Shown here: positions 1 to 5,999 of the stretch, one piece after another
How positions within the stretch are numbered: the first letter of the stretch is position 1
How the letters are laid out: each line of letters begins with the position of its first letter
From: Acidobacteriota bacterium
GTDB lineage: Bacteria > Acidobacteriota > Polarisedimenticolia > J045
Direction: 5' to 3'
DNA: 12,966 nucleotides
Assembly (NCBI GenBank): GCA_020350085.1
Contig: CP070706.1
Coordinates: forward strand, 3,194,005-3,206,970
Position numbers and translations under genes: made by a program
Notes under the pieces: generated by a model
What the model saw: the letters and a program-made list of their open reading frames with translations, nothing else
Told to the model about the DNA's origin: nothing
Databases searched by the model: none

Positions 1-195
1 TGCGTCCCGCCCGGGAAGCGACGCGGTGAGCATCGGCAAGATCAGGATGCTCCCCAGCAACCACCGTCGGGTACGTCCCGACGGCAAGCCGATGCGCCGT
101 AGCCAGAAATAGAAGATGCCGGCCGTGACGAGAGAGTGCAGAAAGACCTGCCACAAGACAGCGGCGGAGTACGTGTACCAAGCGGAAGGTATCAC
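1..195 (-). CDS. Integral membrane protein, N-terminal fragment (M56/BlaR1-like metalloprotease?)
   Basis: The first 65 codons of a gene that leaves the window at position 1. It starts with GTG at 195, overlapping the TGA of the cytochrome b gene by 4 bases (GTGA), so translational coupling is likely. The visible part has one hydrophobic helix at residues 10-32 (containing WQVFLHSLV), an arginine-rich cytoplasmic-type loop (LRRIGLPSGRTRRW) and a second helix at 45-60. The pattern 'WQ..LHSL', then a helix, an Arg-rich loop and another helix resembles the N-terminal transmembrane region of M56/BlaR1-type membrane zinc proteases. The HExxH motif that would settle this lies outside the window. 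It could instead be another membrane subunit of the cytochrome module. Existence of the gene is fairly sure; the family is a guess. Confidence 0.5.
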   Translation of the reverse strand, partial: MIPSAWYTYSAAVLWQVFLHSLVTAGIFYFWLRRIGLPSGRTRRWLLGSILILPMLTASLPGRDA

Positions 196-878
196 CGCTT
201 GCCGACCATCTCCTCGTACTCGAGCGGATGCTCGTGCTTGAGCCGATCCGCGCGGATCTTGCCCGTGAAAATGCTCGTGTCCATTGGGAACACACTCGGA
301 TTCAAGTGTGCGCCGTACATGTGCCAGACCAGGATGATCAGCAGTGCGAGCATCGCTTCGTTGCTGTGCATCACTTTCGCGGCAGGTATCAGCTCCGCCG
401 GCAACAGGCTCGAGACGAAGATCGGAAAATAAAGAATCAAACCGCTGAAGACCATGATCAGCGACCCGAAAACCAGTCCCCAGTACTCGAACTTCTGCCG
501 GTAGTCATAGCGGCCGAACTGCGGCGAGGAATCGCTCAAGCCGAGGTAGTAGCGCAGAGACTGCACGGCATCGACGAAGTCCTTTTTCGTAAATAGCATC
601 GTTGGCTGCGCGCGCCGCGTCAGCACGACGAACGTCGCGGATACGAGGTGAGCGACCAGAAGCACCGAAAACACGATTCCCGCTGCTCGATGCAGCCAAC
701 GGACAGTGAAGATGCCACCGAGCGCGTCTATCGTCCAGCGACTCACGTCGAGATAGGGCCATTTCTGCGGCAGACCGGTGACCAGCAGCACTCCGAACAG
801 AAGAATGATCATCGCGTGCTGAAAGCGCGCCCAAAAGGAAAAGCGCGGCAGGTAGATATGGGGTCCTACAGTGCTCAT
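192..878 (-). CDS. Diheme-type cytochrome b membrane subunit (FdnI/HydC/cytochrome b561-like)
   Basis: A 228-residue membrane protein of the formate dehydrogenase gamma/Ni-Fe hydrogenase cytochrome b class. Members carry two b hemes and pass electrons between the quinone pool and a periplasmic partner. Four TM helices are visible at about 20-36, 62-87, 132-155 and 171-190. Candidate axial heme ligands sit where the family has them: His21 (RFQHAM), His63 (WLHRAAG), His171 (VMHSNEAM) and His186 (VWHMYGAHLNP). The length fits the family. ATG at 878 follows AGAGGA by a suitable gap. The gene lies 54 bp after the nine-heme cytochrome c and overlaps the next gene by 4 bases, so the c-type protein is the obvious electron partner. 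No dehydrogenase or hydrogenase catalytic subunit is visible in the window. The general class is well supported; the exact complex is inference. Confidence 0.88.
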   Translation of the reverse strand: MSTVGPHIYLPRFSFWARFQHAMIILLFGVLLVTGLPQKWPYLDVSRWTIDALGGIFTVRWLHRAAGIVFSVLLVAHLVSATFVVLTRRAQPTMLFTKKDFVDAVQSLRYYLGLSDSSPQFGRYDYRQKFEYWGLVFGSLIMVFSGLILYFPIFVSSLLPAELIPAAKVMHSNEAMLALLIILVWHMYGAHLNPSVFPMDTSIFTGKIRADRLKHEHPLEYEEMVGKR

Positions 879-932
879 GTCCCGTCCTCTGGTGCCCGGC
901 GAGCCCCCGTGCAGCTCGGGGCCACCGCGGTC

Positions 933-2009
933 CTAGCGTCCAACGGCCACCCGATACAGATGCAGCAGAACTTGGAGCAGCAGACCGAAGACGACGAACG
1001 GTATGAAGATCTTGTAAAACAGGCTCACCAGGTAAACGAGAGGTGCGTGACGCAGCGACGGCCGGTAGTGCGACAGCCACGCCTGTGGAAAGTCGACGGA
1101 CGCCCCCTCGTGGCAGCTCGCGCAAGTTTCGGCGACGGTTTCCTTCATCTGCTCGGCGCCGACGAGCTGTGGAGCCGCGATGTCGTGTACGCCATGGCAG
1201 TCAACGCAAGTGACGACGACCTGCTTGTCCTCGACATCACTAAGATCGGAAAGAGACGCCGTCACGCCGTGGAAGTCGGTGAGATACGTCGACGCCACTT
1301 CCGTGGGGATGTCGTAGCGCGCCATGATCTCCTCGTCTCCGTGGCAGTTGATACAAATCTCGGGCGATTCGAGCCTGAATCGGACGGTGCTCGGAGGCTC
1401 GATGCTGTGATGGGTGTGACAACCCGCGCAAGCCGGCACGTCCTGGATACCTTCTTCTGTCAGGGCTTTGCCGTGTACGCTCTTGGCATAGACGTCATAG
1501 ACATCGACATGACAACTCGCGCAGCTGCGCGCCATCATCGCCTGCTTTTCGTGTGGATTGTGTACGTCGTGGGCCCCGTGGCAGTCCGTGCAGACAGGTG
1601 CCAGATCGAGCCCCTCTTTGAGCAGGTCGAAGTGGACGCTCTCGAGCGTGCGGGTGTAGGTGTCGAAATGACACTTCTTACAGGTCTCGTACTCGTGAAT
1701 GACGTACGCCCGTTTGCTCGCGAACGACGTCCCTTGGGGGTGATCATCCCCGTCGTAGTCGGCGTGACAATCGGTGCAGACGAGCTGAGATCCGTGAATA
1801 GAGTGCTGAAACTCCTCGATATCGACGTACAGACTCAACTCCGTGCCGTCATCGAGGCTCAACGAGAGGCCGGGGTCTTCGTGGCAGGCGAGGCAGTAAG
1901 AGATGCTGTCAGGAATCTCTTCCGCCGCTGCGAGCGTCATGGCGAGCGCGGACAGGACGACGACGAGTGGCCCGATTCCCGCGCGCGCTCGCCAAGATCC
2001 ATGGATCAT
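933..2009 (-). CDS. Nine-heme membrane-anchored cytochrome c
   Basis: A 358-residue protein with nine CXXCH heme c sites, beginning at residues 39, 78, 110, 140, 163, 194, 219, 268 and 296. An N-terminal signal/anchor (hydrophobic 12-29, ending ALAMTLAAAE) and a C-terminal TM helix (about 323-350) place the heme domain in the periplasm, tethered to the inner membrane. Extra histidines in H-S-I-H-G, S-V-H-G and F-H-G contexts are likely distal ligands for bis-His hemes. ATG at 2009 is preceded by GGAAAGG at a suitable distance. The gene is followed directly by a diheme-type cytochrome b, which suggests quinol oxidation (or quinone reduction) coupled to a multiheme wire. In Geobacter CbcL a nine-heme c domain and a HydC/FdnI-like b domain form one polypeptide; here the two parts appear as separate genes. 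No soluble partner or terminal reductase is seen in the window. Confidence 0.92.
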   Translation of the reverse strand: MIHGSWRARAGIGPLVVVLSALAMTLAAAEEIPDSISYCLACHEDPGLSLSLDDGTELSLYVDIEEFQHSIHGSQLVCTDCHADYDGDDHPQGTSFASKRAYVIHEYETCKKCHFDTYTRTLESVHFDLLKEGLDLAPVCTDCHGAHDVHNPHEKQAMMARSCASCHVDVYDVYAKSVHGKALTEEGIQDVPACAGCHTHHSIEPPSTVRFRLESPEICINCHGDEEIMARYDIPTEVASTYLTDFHGVTASLSDLSDVEDKQVVVTCVDCHGVHDIAAPQLVGAEQMKETVAETCASCHEGASVDFPQAWLSHYRPSLRHAPLVYLVSLFYKIFIPFVVFGLLLQVLLHLYRVAVGR

Positions 2010-2089
2010 GACGACCGCCTTTCCAGATGCTGGCCCGTGGGCCTGTGCCCGTCTCGCCGAAACGAGAGCGGTGAACGTCTAGGGGGCCT

Positions 2090-2109
2090 CCGATCTCAAC
2101 AGAGATCGG
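2090..2109 (-). other. Perfect RNA hairpin between two operon genes
   Basis: Arms CCGATCTC (2090-2097) and GAGATCGG (2102-2109) pair over 8 bp around a 4-base loop. The hairpin lies 22 bases after the stop of the small membrane protein gene and about 80 bases before the cytochrome c start. No T-run follows on the minus strand, so it is not a canonical intrinsic terminator. A stability or partial attenuation role is possible. Confidence 0.4.
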
Positions 2110-2131
2110 GTCTGTTAGGCGATGGATTCTA

Positions 2132-2557
2132 TCACGCACCGTCACGATCTTGATCGTCGAGTCGCTGCTTGGCGTCTTCTGCCCAGGCGTCCCGCTGCGG
2201 TTCCTTTTGCCGACGCGCACGCTTGGCCGCCTTGGTGCGGGCCAGAAATGCCGTCGTCGGCACCCAGGAGGGGCGCAGCACGCGTGTGAACGACACCGTT
2301 GCCTCAGCAGCCAGGTCTGCGGCCTTGCGCGCGAGCAGCCAGCTGACCATCGCGATGCCAATGAAAGGCAAGAACATCACGTACACCAGCCCGAGCACCG
2401 GGCCGACGACGAGCAGCGCGAGCGCCGGCACGCGGTGGTAAACGTCGTTCTCGTCACCGGGGAGGCGTCCTTCCTCTTCCATCGACCTGAAGCTGAAGTG
2501 ACGCAGGTTGAAGTAAACGCCTGGATCTACGATCTGATTGCCTCTAATGCGGGTCAT
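2132..2557 (-). CDS. Small membrane protein of the cytochrome operon, unknown function
   Basis: A 141-residue protein with no family I recognise. Residues 1-43 are polar and include an acidic stretch (EEEGRLPGDENDVYHR). Residues 44-76 are a long hydrophobic segment rich in Gly and Pro, long enough for one extended helix or a tight two-helix hairpin. The C-terminal third (about 95-141) is strongly basic, then charged, with Arg/Lys clusters expected in the cytoplasm. It has no CXXC, CXXCH or obvious cofactor site. ATG at 2557 follows a perfect AGGAGG with ideal spacing, so the start is secure and translation probably strong. As the first gene of the run leading into the nine-heme cytochrome c and cytochrome b, it may be a small subunit or assembly factor of that complex; this is positional inference only. 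Confidence 0.75.
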   Translation of the reverse strand: MTRIRGNQIVDPGVYFNLRHFSFRSMEEEGRLPGDENDVYHRVPALALLVVGPVLGLVYVMFLPFIGIAMVSWLLARKAADLAAEATVSFTRVLRPSWVPTTAFLARTKAAKRARRQKEPQRDAWAEDAKQRLDDQDRDGA

Positions 2558-2637
2558 TGGGCCACCTCCTTGATCTTTCGCTACTGATCGTACGGCCGCC
2601 CGAGCGGCTTCTCCATCGGTCAGATGCCCGATTTTCC

Positions 2638-2653
2638 TAGGTCACTTGACCTA
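2638..2653. promoter_or_regulatory. Perfect 7-bp palindrome, candidate operator
   Basis: TAGGTCA (2638-2644), spacer CT, TGACCTA (2647-2653): a perfect inverted repeat in the divergent region, about 80 bp upstream of the minus-strand start at 2557 and about 225 bp upstream of the plus-strand start at 2880. Its size and symmetry suit a dimeric helix-turn-helix regulator. TTGACC within it (2646-2651) is a good -35 hexamer on the plus strand, but no good -10 lies at the right distance. The regulator is unknown. Confidence 0.4.
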
Positions 2654-2736
2654 TTTCGGAGTCTCGCGTGACCGATGGCCCGCGCTGGCGGAGAAAACGA
2701 CACTCGCGCACAAGTGCGAGACAGCTAACCACCCCG

Positions 2737-2753
2737 GTCAACCGAGTCAACCG
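2737..2753. repeat. Tandem direct repeat GTCAACCG x2
   Basis: GTCAACCG occurs at 2737-2744 and 2746-2753, a 9-bp period. On the minus strand this gives two TTGAC hexamers facing the cytochrome operon, possible -35 or activator half-sites, but no matching -10 is evident. Confidence 0.3.
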
Positions 2754-2879
2754 CCGTGTGATCCCTTCGCCCGCGGTGCTGAGCGGGTTCCGTCCGATCC
2801 TTGAGCGGCCCAGGAGTTGGCTCGCATCCGACGCTGGTGCAGGATACAGAGGAGAGGCCGAGAAACGATTTCTGACGCG

Positions 2880-4424
2880 ATGGCCAATTCGAATCCCAGC
2901 CCGGGCCGTTTCCCTCAACTGCAGGTCGTTCACTTGTCGGGACGTCAGCGGGGTCAAACCCAGCGCTTCACCGGCGAGAAACTGCAGATCGGCACGGCCA
3001 CCGGTCGGCACGTTCATCTCGCCACGGGGGCGCTGCCACCGACCGCGCAGCCGGCCGCGACTCTCGAGCGAGAGGGCGAACAGTTCACGCTACGGGGCAT
3101 CGCTCCCCAGGCCGAGATCTGGATCAACGGAAAGCGGCGTGACAGTGGTCCGCTCGTTTCAGGAGATGTGCTGACCATCGGCAGGGAAGGACCAACGCTT
3201 CGATTCCGCGTCTATCCGCCCGGCTCGCGATCGTACAAGACCCTGCCACAGGCATGGACCGACTGCAGGGATTGCGCGGAACGAGCGGGACCAGGCCGGT
3301 TACGGCAATGGCGCAGCCTGCTGCTCGGCATCATTAGCGAGCTTTCGACGCAAACCTCGCCCCTGCTTCGCAGCGCTCTGGCGCTGTTTCTCGCGCTTCT
3401 CGCGATCGGCCTCGTCGGACTGTGGCAGCAGAACCGCGCGCTCGAGAAACGACTGCGCGAGGAGCGTACGCGCATCGAGGGGCTCAAAAAGCTCGTCGAA
3501 CGCAGCGAGAGTCAGCGCCTGCGGGCAGAGGACTTTCAGGCCGCCCGTGAGCAGATCGATGCACGACTGTCCGATTCGATGTCGCGCATCGAAGCGCTCG
3601 AGGCACGAGCCGGGCACCGAGGTGAGGTGATTGCGCGGGCCGTACCATCGGTCGTCTTCGTGCAGGGAGCTTACATTCTCGAAGACCCGCAGACGGGCCG
3701 TCCGCTGCGCTTCGCCGAACCTTGGGTCGGCGCGCCGGGAGGAGCGGTCACCCTCGAAGGGGACGGACCGCTCGTCGAGCTGACGTACACCGGAACCGGC
3801 TTCGTCGTCTCTGATCGATCGCATCTGCTGACGAACCGACACGTGGCCCGGCCCTGGGAGTACGACGAGCTGGCCAAGCGCGCCGTCGATCAGGGGCTGC
3901 GTCCCGCGATGCGACGGTTGATCGGCTACCTTCCCGGCCGCGAACAGCCGATCGCACTCGAGTTCGTCAAGGCGAGCGATCGGGCTGATCTGGCCGTTCT
4001 GCGCTGTCCCGACCCGGAGGTCGAGCTGGTGCCACTAGAGCTGATCGATGCCGAACAGCTCGTCGGTGAAGATGTGATCGTGCTCGGCTATCCGGCCGGC
4101 ATGCGAGCTCTGCTCGCGCGCGTCGAGCCAGAGTTCATCGATCGGCTGGCGGCGCGAGGAGACGTCGATTTTTGGCAGCTCGGGCAGGAACTCGCGCAGG
4201 CCGGTTACATCTCGCCGCTGGCGACGGTCGGTGTCGTCGGTCAAGTCACCACGCGGGCCGTCGTCTACGACGCGGAGACGACCCACGGTGGCAGCGGCGG
4301 GCCGGTGCTCGACCTCCGAGGGCGGGTCATCGCCGTGAACACCGCGGTCGTGCCGGACTTCGGCGGGTCGAATCTCGGCGTCCCGGCCGGCGAGGCGATC
4401 GAGCTGCTGGCCGAGCTGGAGTGA
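2880..4424 (+). CDS. FHA-like, membrane-anchored trypsin-like serine protease
   Basis: A 514-residue protein, modular from N to C. Residues about 15-115 are an FHA-like beta domain ending in 'INGKR...GPLVSGDVLTIG' and 'LRFRV', as FHA folds do, but the usual GR and SxxH phosphothreonine-binding positions are not recognisable. Then come a linker with a Cys pair (C129, C132), a TM helix at about 162-182 and a coiled-coil stretch at about 183-245. From about 250 to the end is a trypsin/HtrA-type domain with a visible triad: His321 (LTNRHVA), Asp370 (SDRADLAVL) and Ser472 (THGGSGGPV). No PDZ domain follows. The topology implies a cytoplasmic FHA-like sensor and a periplasmic protease. The start is uncertain: ATG at 2880 has no good ribosome site, and the strong GAGGAGAGG (2849-2857) is too far away. 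A TTG at 2817 is also in frame but is less likely. Confidence 0.88.
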   Translation: MANSNPSPGRFPQLQVVHLSGRQRGQTQRFTGEKLQIGTATGRHVHLATGALPPTAQPAATLEREGEQFTLRGIAPQAEIWINGKRRDSGPLVSGDVLTIGREGPTLRFRVYPPGSRSYKTLPQAWTDCRDCAERAGPGRLRQWRSLLLGIISELSTQTSPLLRSALALFLALLAIGLVGLWQQNRALEKRLREERTRIEGLKKLVERSESQRLRAEDFQAAREQIDARLSDSMSRIEALEARAGHRGEVIARAVPSVVFVQGAYILEDPQTGRPLRFAEPWVGAPGGAVTLEGDGPLVELTYTGTGFVVSDRSHLLTNRHVARPWEYDELAKRAVDQGLRPAMRRLIGYLPGREQPIALEFVKASDRADLAVLRCPDPEVELVPLELIDAEQLVGEDVIVLGYPAGMRALLARVEPEFIDRLAARGDVDFWQLGQELAQAGYISPLATVGVVGQVTTRAVVYDAETTHGGSGGPVLDLRGRVIAVNTAVVPDFGGSNLGVPAGEAIELLAELE

Positions 4425-4477
4425 GGCGCGCGAAACGGCTGGATGGCGCCGCGCGGGTTACTTCGGACCAAGTCGGT

Positions 4478-5374
4478 TCAGAGAAAGCGGGGAAACAATC
4501 CGAGCAGCACTCTGGCGGCGTCCTGCTTGCGTCGATAGCGGGGATCGTCAGCGCCACTGTTGAGTGAGAGGGTCGTCTTCAGCGTGTCGTCTTTCCACGA
4601 GGTGAGAACGTATCTCGCGGACAAGCCGCTGCCGTCTCCGGTCAGCTCCAGGATCTCTCTGTGCGTGTCTTTCCGATCGGACCCCGTGGCGAGCAGCACG
4701 ATCGTCATGCGGTAACGGTCGCGCGCCAGATCGTATCCAATCTGTATCTCGTCTCCGCGCGTCTCTTCGCGCTTTCCCCGGATGTGAAGCTCGTAGGACT
4801 CCCCGGGGATGACCGTGACATGCTTCTCCTCGGCGAGCTCGCCGCGGAGCCGGCCGAGACGATGTGCCAAAGGCGCCGATCGAGCATCGGATGCCCGAGC
4901 GAGCTGCCGGCGCAGCGCTCGCACGATCTGCCGGAACTGACGCTCGTGCCCTGCGAACCAGGCGGCCTGCTCAGAAGCTTCGTCCGAGAGCATTTCGTCC
5001 CGCTCGTACATGGTCTTCGAGACCGAGTTCGTGTACTGCAGCAAGCGGACGCCGGTCTCACCGTCTTCGGTGAGCTCGCCGCGGTACGTCCAGCGCGTCT
5101 TGCGGAGCTTCGCGTCGAGCTGCACCCTTTGCGGGACAGAGAGCAACCTCAGCTCGACGCTTCGCGGCCCGGCTTCGTAGCGGATGAGCGATCCGGCATC
5201 GGTCAGCCAGGCGCGGACCGGCTCGTGATGCATCAGCAGCGGATCGACGACCTCGCGCTGCAGCCGCTCGTCGACCTCGAGCGCCTGAGCGCAGGCGGGT
5301 GCGAAGGCAAGCAGATGGATCGCGGCCGCCGCGGCGGCAAATATCGTGACGCGCAACGGGGTATGGCGCAGCAT
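4478..5374 (-). CDS. Exported protein of unknown function
   Basis: A 298-residue protein with a clear Sec signal peptide: basic start, Ala-rich hydrophobic core at about 9-27 and a probable cut after ACAQA near residue 31. The mature part is charged and probably mixed alpha/beta. A helical segment at about 130-180 (Glu/Arg/Gln-rich) is followed by beta-type strands (HVTVIPGESYELHI and onward). I recognise no family, and no enzyme motif or cysteine pair is evident. ATG at 5374 gives the best signal peptide; a GTG at 5410 in the same frame would add 12 residues, and neither has a strong ribosome site. The gene lies 52 bp after the RidA-family gene on the same strand, so they may be co-transcribed. 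It converges on the protease gene with a 53-bp gap in which I see no clear terminator. Confidence 0.75.
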   Translation of the reverse strand: MLRHTPLRVTIFAAAAAAIHLLAFAPACAQALEVDERLQREVVDPLLMHHEPVRAWLTDAGSLIRYEAGPRSVELRLLSVPQRVQLDAKLRKTRWTYRGELTEDGETGVRLLQYTNSVSKTMYERDEMLSDEASEQAAWFAGHERQFRQIVRALRRQLARASDARSAPLAHRLGRLRGELAEEKHVTVIPGESYELHIRGKREETRGDEIQIGYDLARDRYRMTIVLLATGSDRKDTHREILELTGDGSGLSARYVLTSWKDDTLKTTLSLNSGADDPRYRRKQDAARVLLGLFPRFL

Positions 5375-5426
5375 GACCGGGAATGTACGCGGCGCGGCGG
5401 TGCGTCGCACGCGGCGGTCGTCAGGA

Positions 5427-5843
5427 TCACTCCGAGTTTACTTCGCCCTCTTCGCTCGGCAAGATCGCGTCGGCTTCGATCTCGACCAGCATCCTCTCAT
5501 CGACGAGGCGGCTGACCTCGACCAGCGTCGCGGCGGGGCGGACTTCGCCGAGGAACTCGCCGTGAGCCCGCCCGATCGCTTGCCAATCGTCGATGTCGGT
5601 CACGTAAAGGCGCGTGCGCACCACGTGCTCCAACTCCGCACCCAAGCTGCGCAGCGCGGCGCGGATGTTGCTCAGCGCCTGCACCGCTTGGCGGTACGGA
5701 TCTCCGACGCCCACCAGCCGGCCCGCTTCGTCGGTTGCCGTGGTCCCGGAGACGTGCACGTGACGGCCGACACGCACGGCACGCGAGTAGCCGACGACGT
5801 CCTCCCACTCCGTGGCCGACCCGTAGCGTCTTCTCTCAGCCAT
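5427..5843 (-). CDS. RidA (YjgF/UK114) family protein lacking the catalytic Arg
   Basis: A 138-residue protein matching the RidA/YjgF/YER057c/UK114 fold end to end: VSGTTATDEAG near 31-41, a helix with QALSNIRAAL at 55-64, VVRTRLYVTDIDDW at 74-87 and the family signature VEIEADAI at 120-127. RidA proteins are small cytosolic trimers, and the founding branch hydrolyses reactive enamines/imines from PLP enzymes. E. coli RidA needs Arg105, in PARSCVEV; the aligned segment here is PAATLVEV, with Ala105. Subfamilies Rid4-Rid7 are known to lack this Arg, so imine deaminase activity should not be assumed. ATG at 5843 follows GGAGG at ideal spacing. The usual family length supports the boundaries. 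Confidence 0.93.
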   Translation of the reverse strand: MAERRRYGSATEWEDVVGYSRAVRVGRHVHVSGTTATDEAGRLVGVGDPYRQAVQALSNIRAALRSLGAELEHVVRTRLYVTDIDDWQAIGRAHGEFLGEVRPAATLVEVSRLVDERMLVEIEADAILPSEEGEVNSE

Positions 5844-5862
5844 CGGACCTCCGTCCGCGTGT

Positions 5863-5883
5863 GCTCTCGACCATCTCGAGAGC
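5863..5883. promoter_or_regulatory. Perfect 8-bp inverted repeat upstream of the RidA-family gene
   Basis: GCTCTCGA (5863-5870), spacer CCATC, TCGAGAGC (5876-5883). It lies 20 bases upstream of the RidA-family ATG, so it could be an operator over that promoter or a hairpin in its leader. No regulator is identifiable nearby. Confidence 0.38.
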
Positions 5884-5898
5884 GCGCTCGAAGCGCTA

Positions 5899-5918
5899 TG
5901 CTGACACGCGCGTCAGCA
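5899..5918. promoter_or_regulatory. Second perfect inverted repeat, TetR-type spacing
   Basis: TGCTGAC (5899-5905), six-base centre ACGCGC, GTCAGCA (5912-5918). The core TGAC-N6-GTCA with a CG-rich centre resembles operators of TetR-type dimers in general form. It sits between the divergent RidA-family gene and the small plus-strand gene. Function is inferred from symmetry and place only. Confidence 0.38.
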
Positions 5919-5954
5919 GAGATCCTCACGCGAGCGCGCTTTCGACGGCGGCGG

Positions 5955-5983
5955 TTGACGCGACCGCGCCATCGCCATAACCT
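5955..5983 (+). promoter_or_regulatory. Sigma70-like promoter for the small plus-strand gene
   Basis: TTGACG at 5955-5960 (5 of 6 matches to the -35 consensus), a 17-bp spacer and TAACCT at 5978-5983 (3 of 6 to the -10 consensus). Predicted initiation near 5990 would fall on the GGAGG before the ATG at 6000 and would favour the downstream ATG at 6051. Not confirmed. Confidence 0.33.
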
Positions 5984-5999
5984 TCTGGAGGGTCGAGGG

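Larger units (their letters stand above)
2558..2879. other. Divergent intergenic region (322 bp)
   Basis: A non-coding stretch between the minus-strand cytochrome operon and the plus-strand protease gene. It contains the AGGAGG of the small membrane protein gene, a perfect palindrome at 2638-2653, an imperfect hairpin CTCGC...GCGAG at 2703-2720 and a tandem GTCAACCG repeat at 2737-2753. No convincing -35/-10 pair was found for either direction. The open frames across it lack good starts and look like chance GC-rich frames. Confidence 0.6.

Noticed and set aside
1240..1747. Short minus-strand frames within the cytochrome c gene
   Set aside because: They are out of frame with the CXXCH-bearing protein and have no ribosome sites or family features.
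648..2153. 501-codon plus-strand open frame
   Set aside because: It runs antisense to the nine-heme cytochrome and the start of the cytochrome b. The minus strand carries unmistakable heme motifs, so this is a GC-rich shadow frame.
4425..4477. Bidirectional terminator in the convergent gap
   Set aside because: Only short GC-rich complementarities with a long loop and no T-run on either strand; not enough to call.
5346..5999. Upstream extension of the small plus-strand gene (342-codon frame)
   Set aside because: The extension lies opposite the RidA-family gene and the divergent region. Good ribosome sites exist only at 6000 and 6051.
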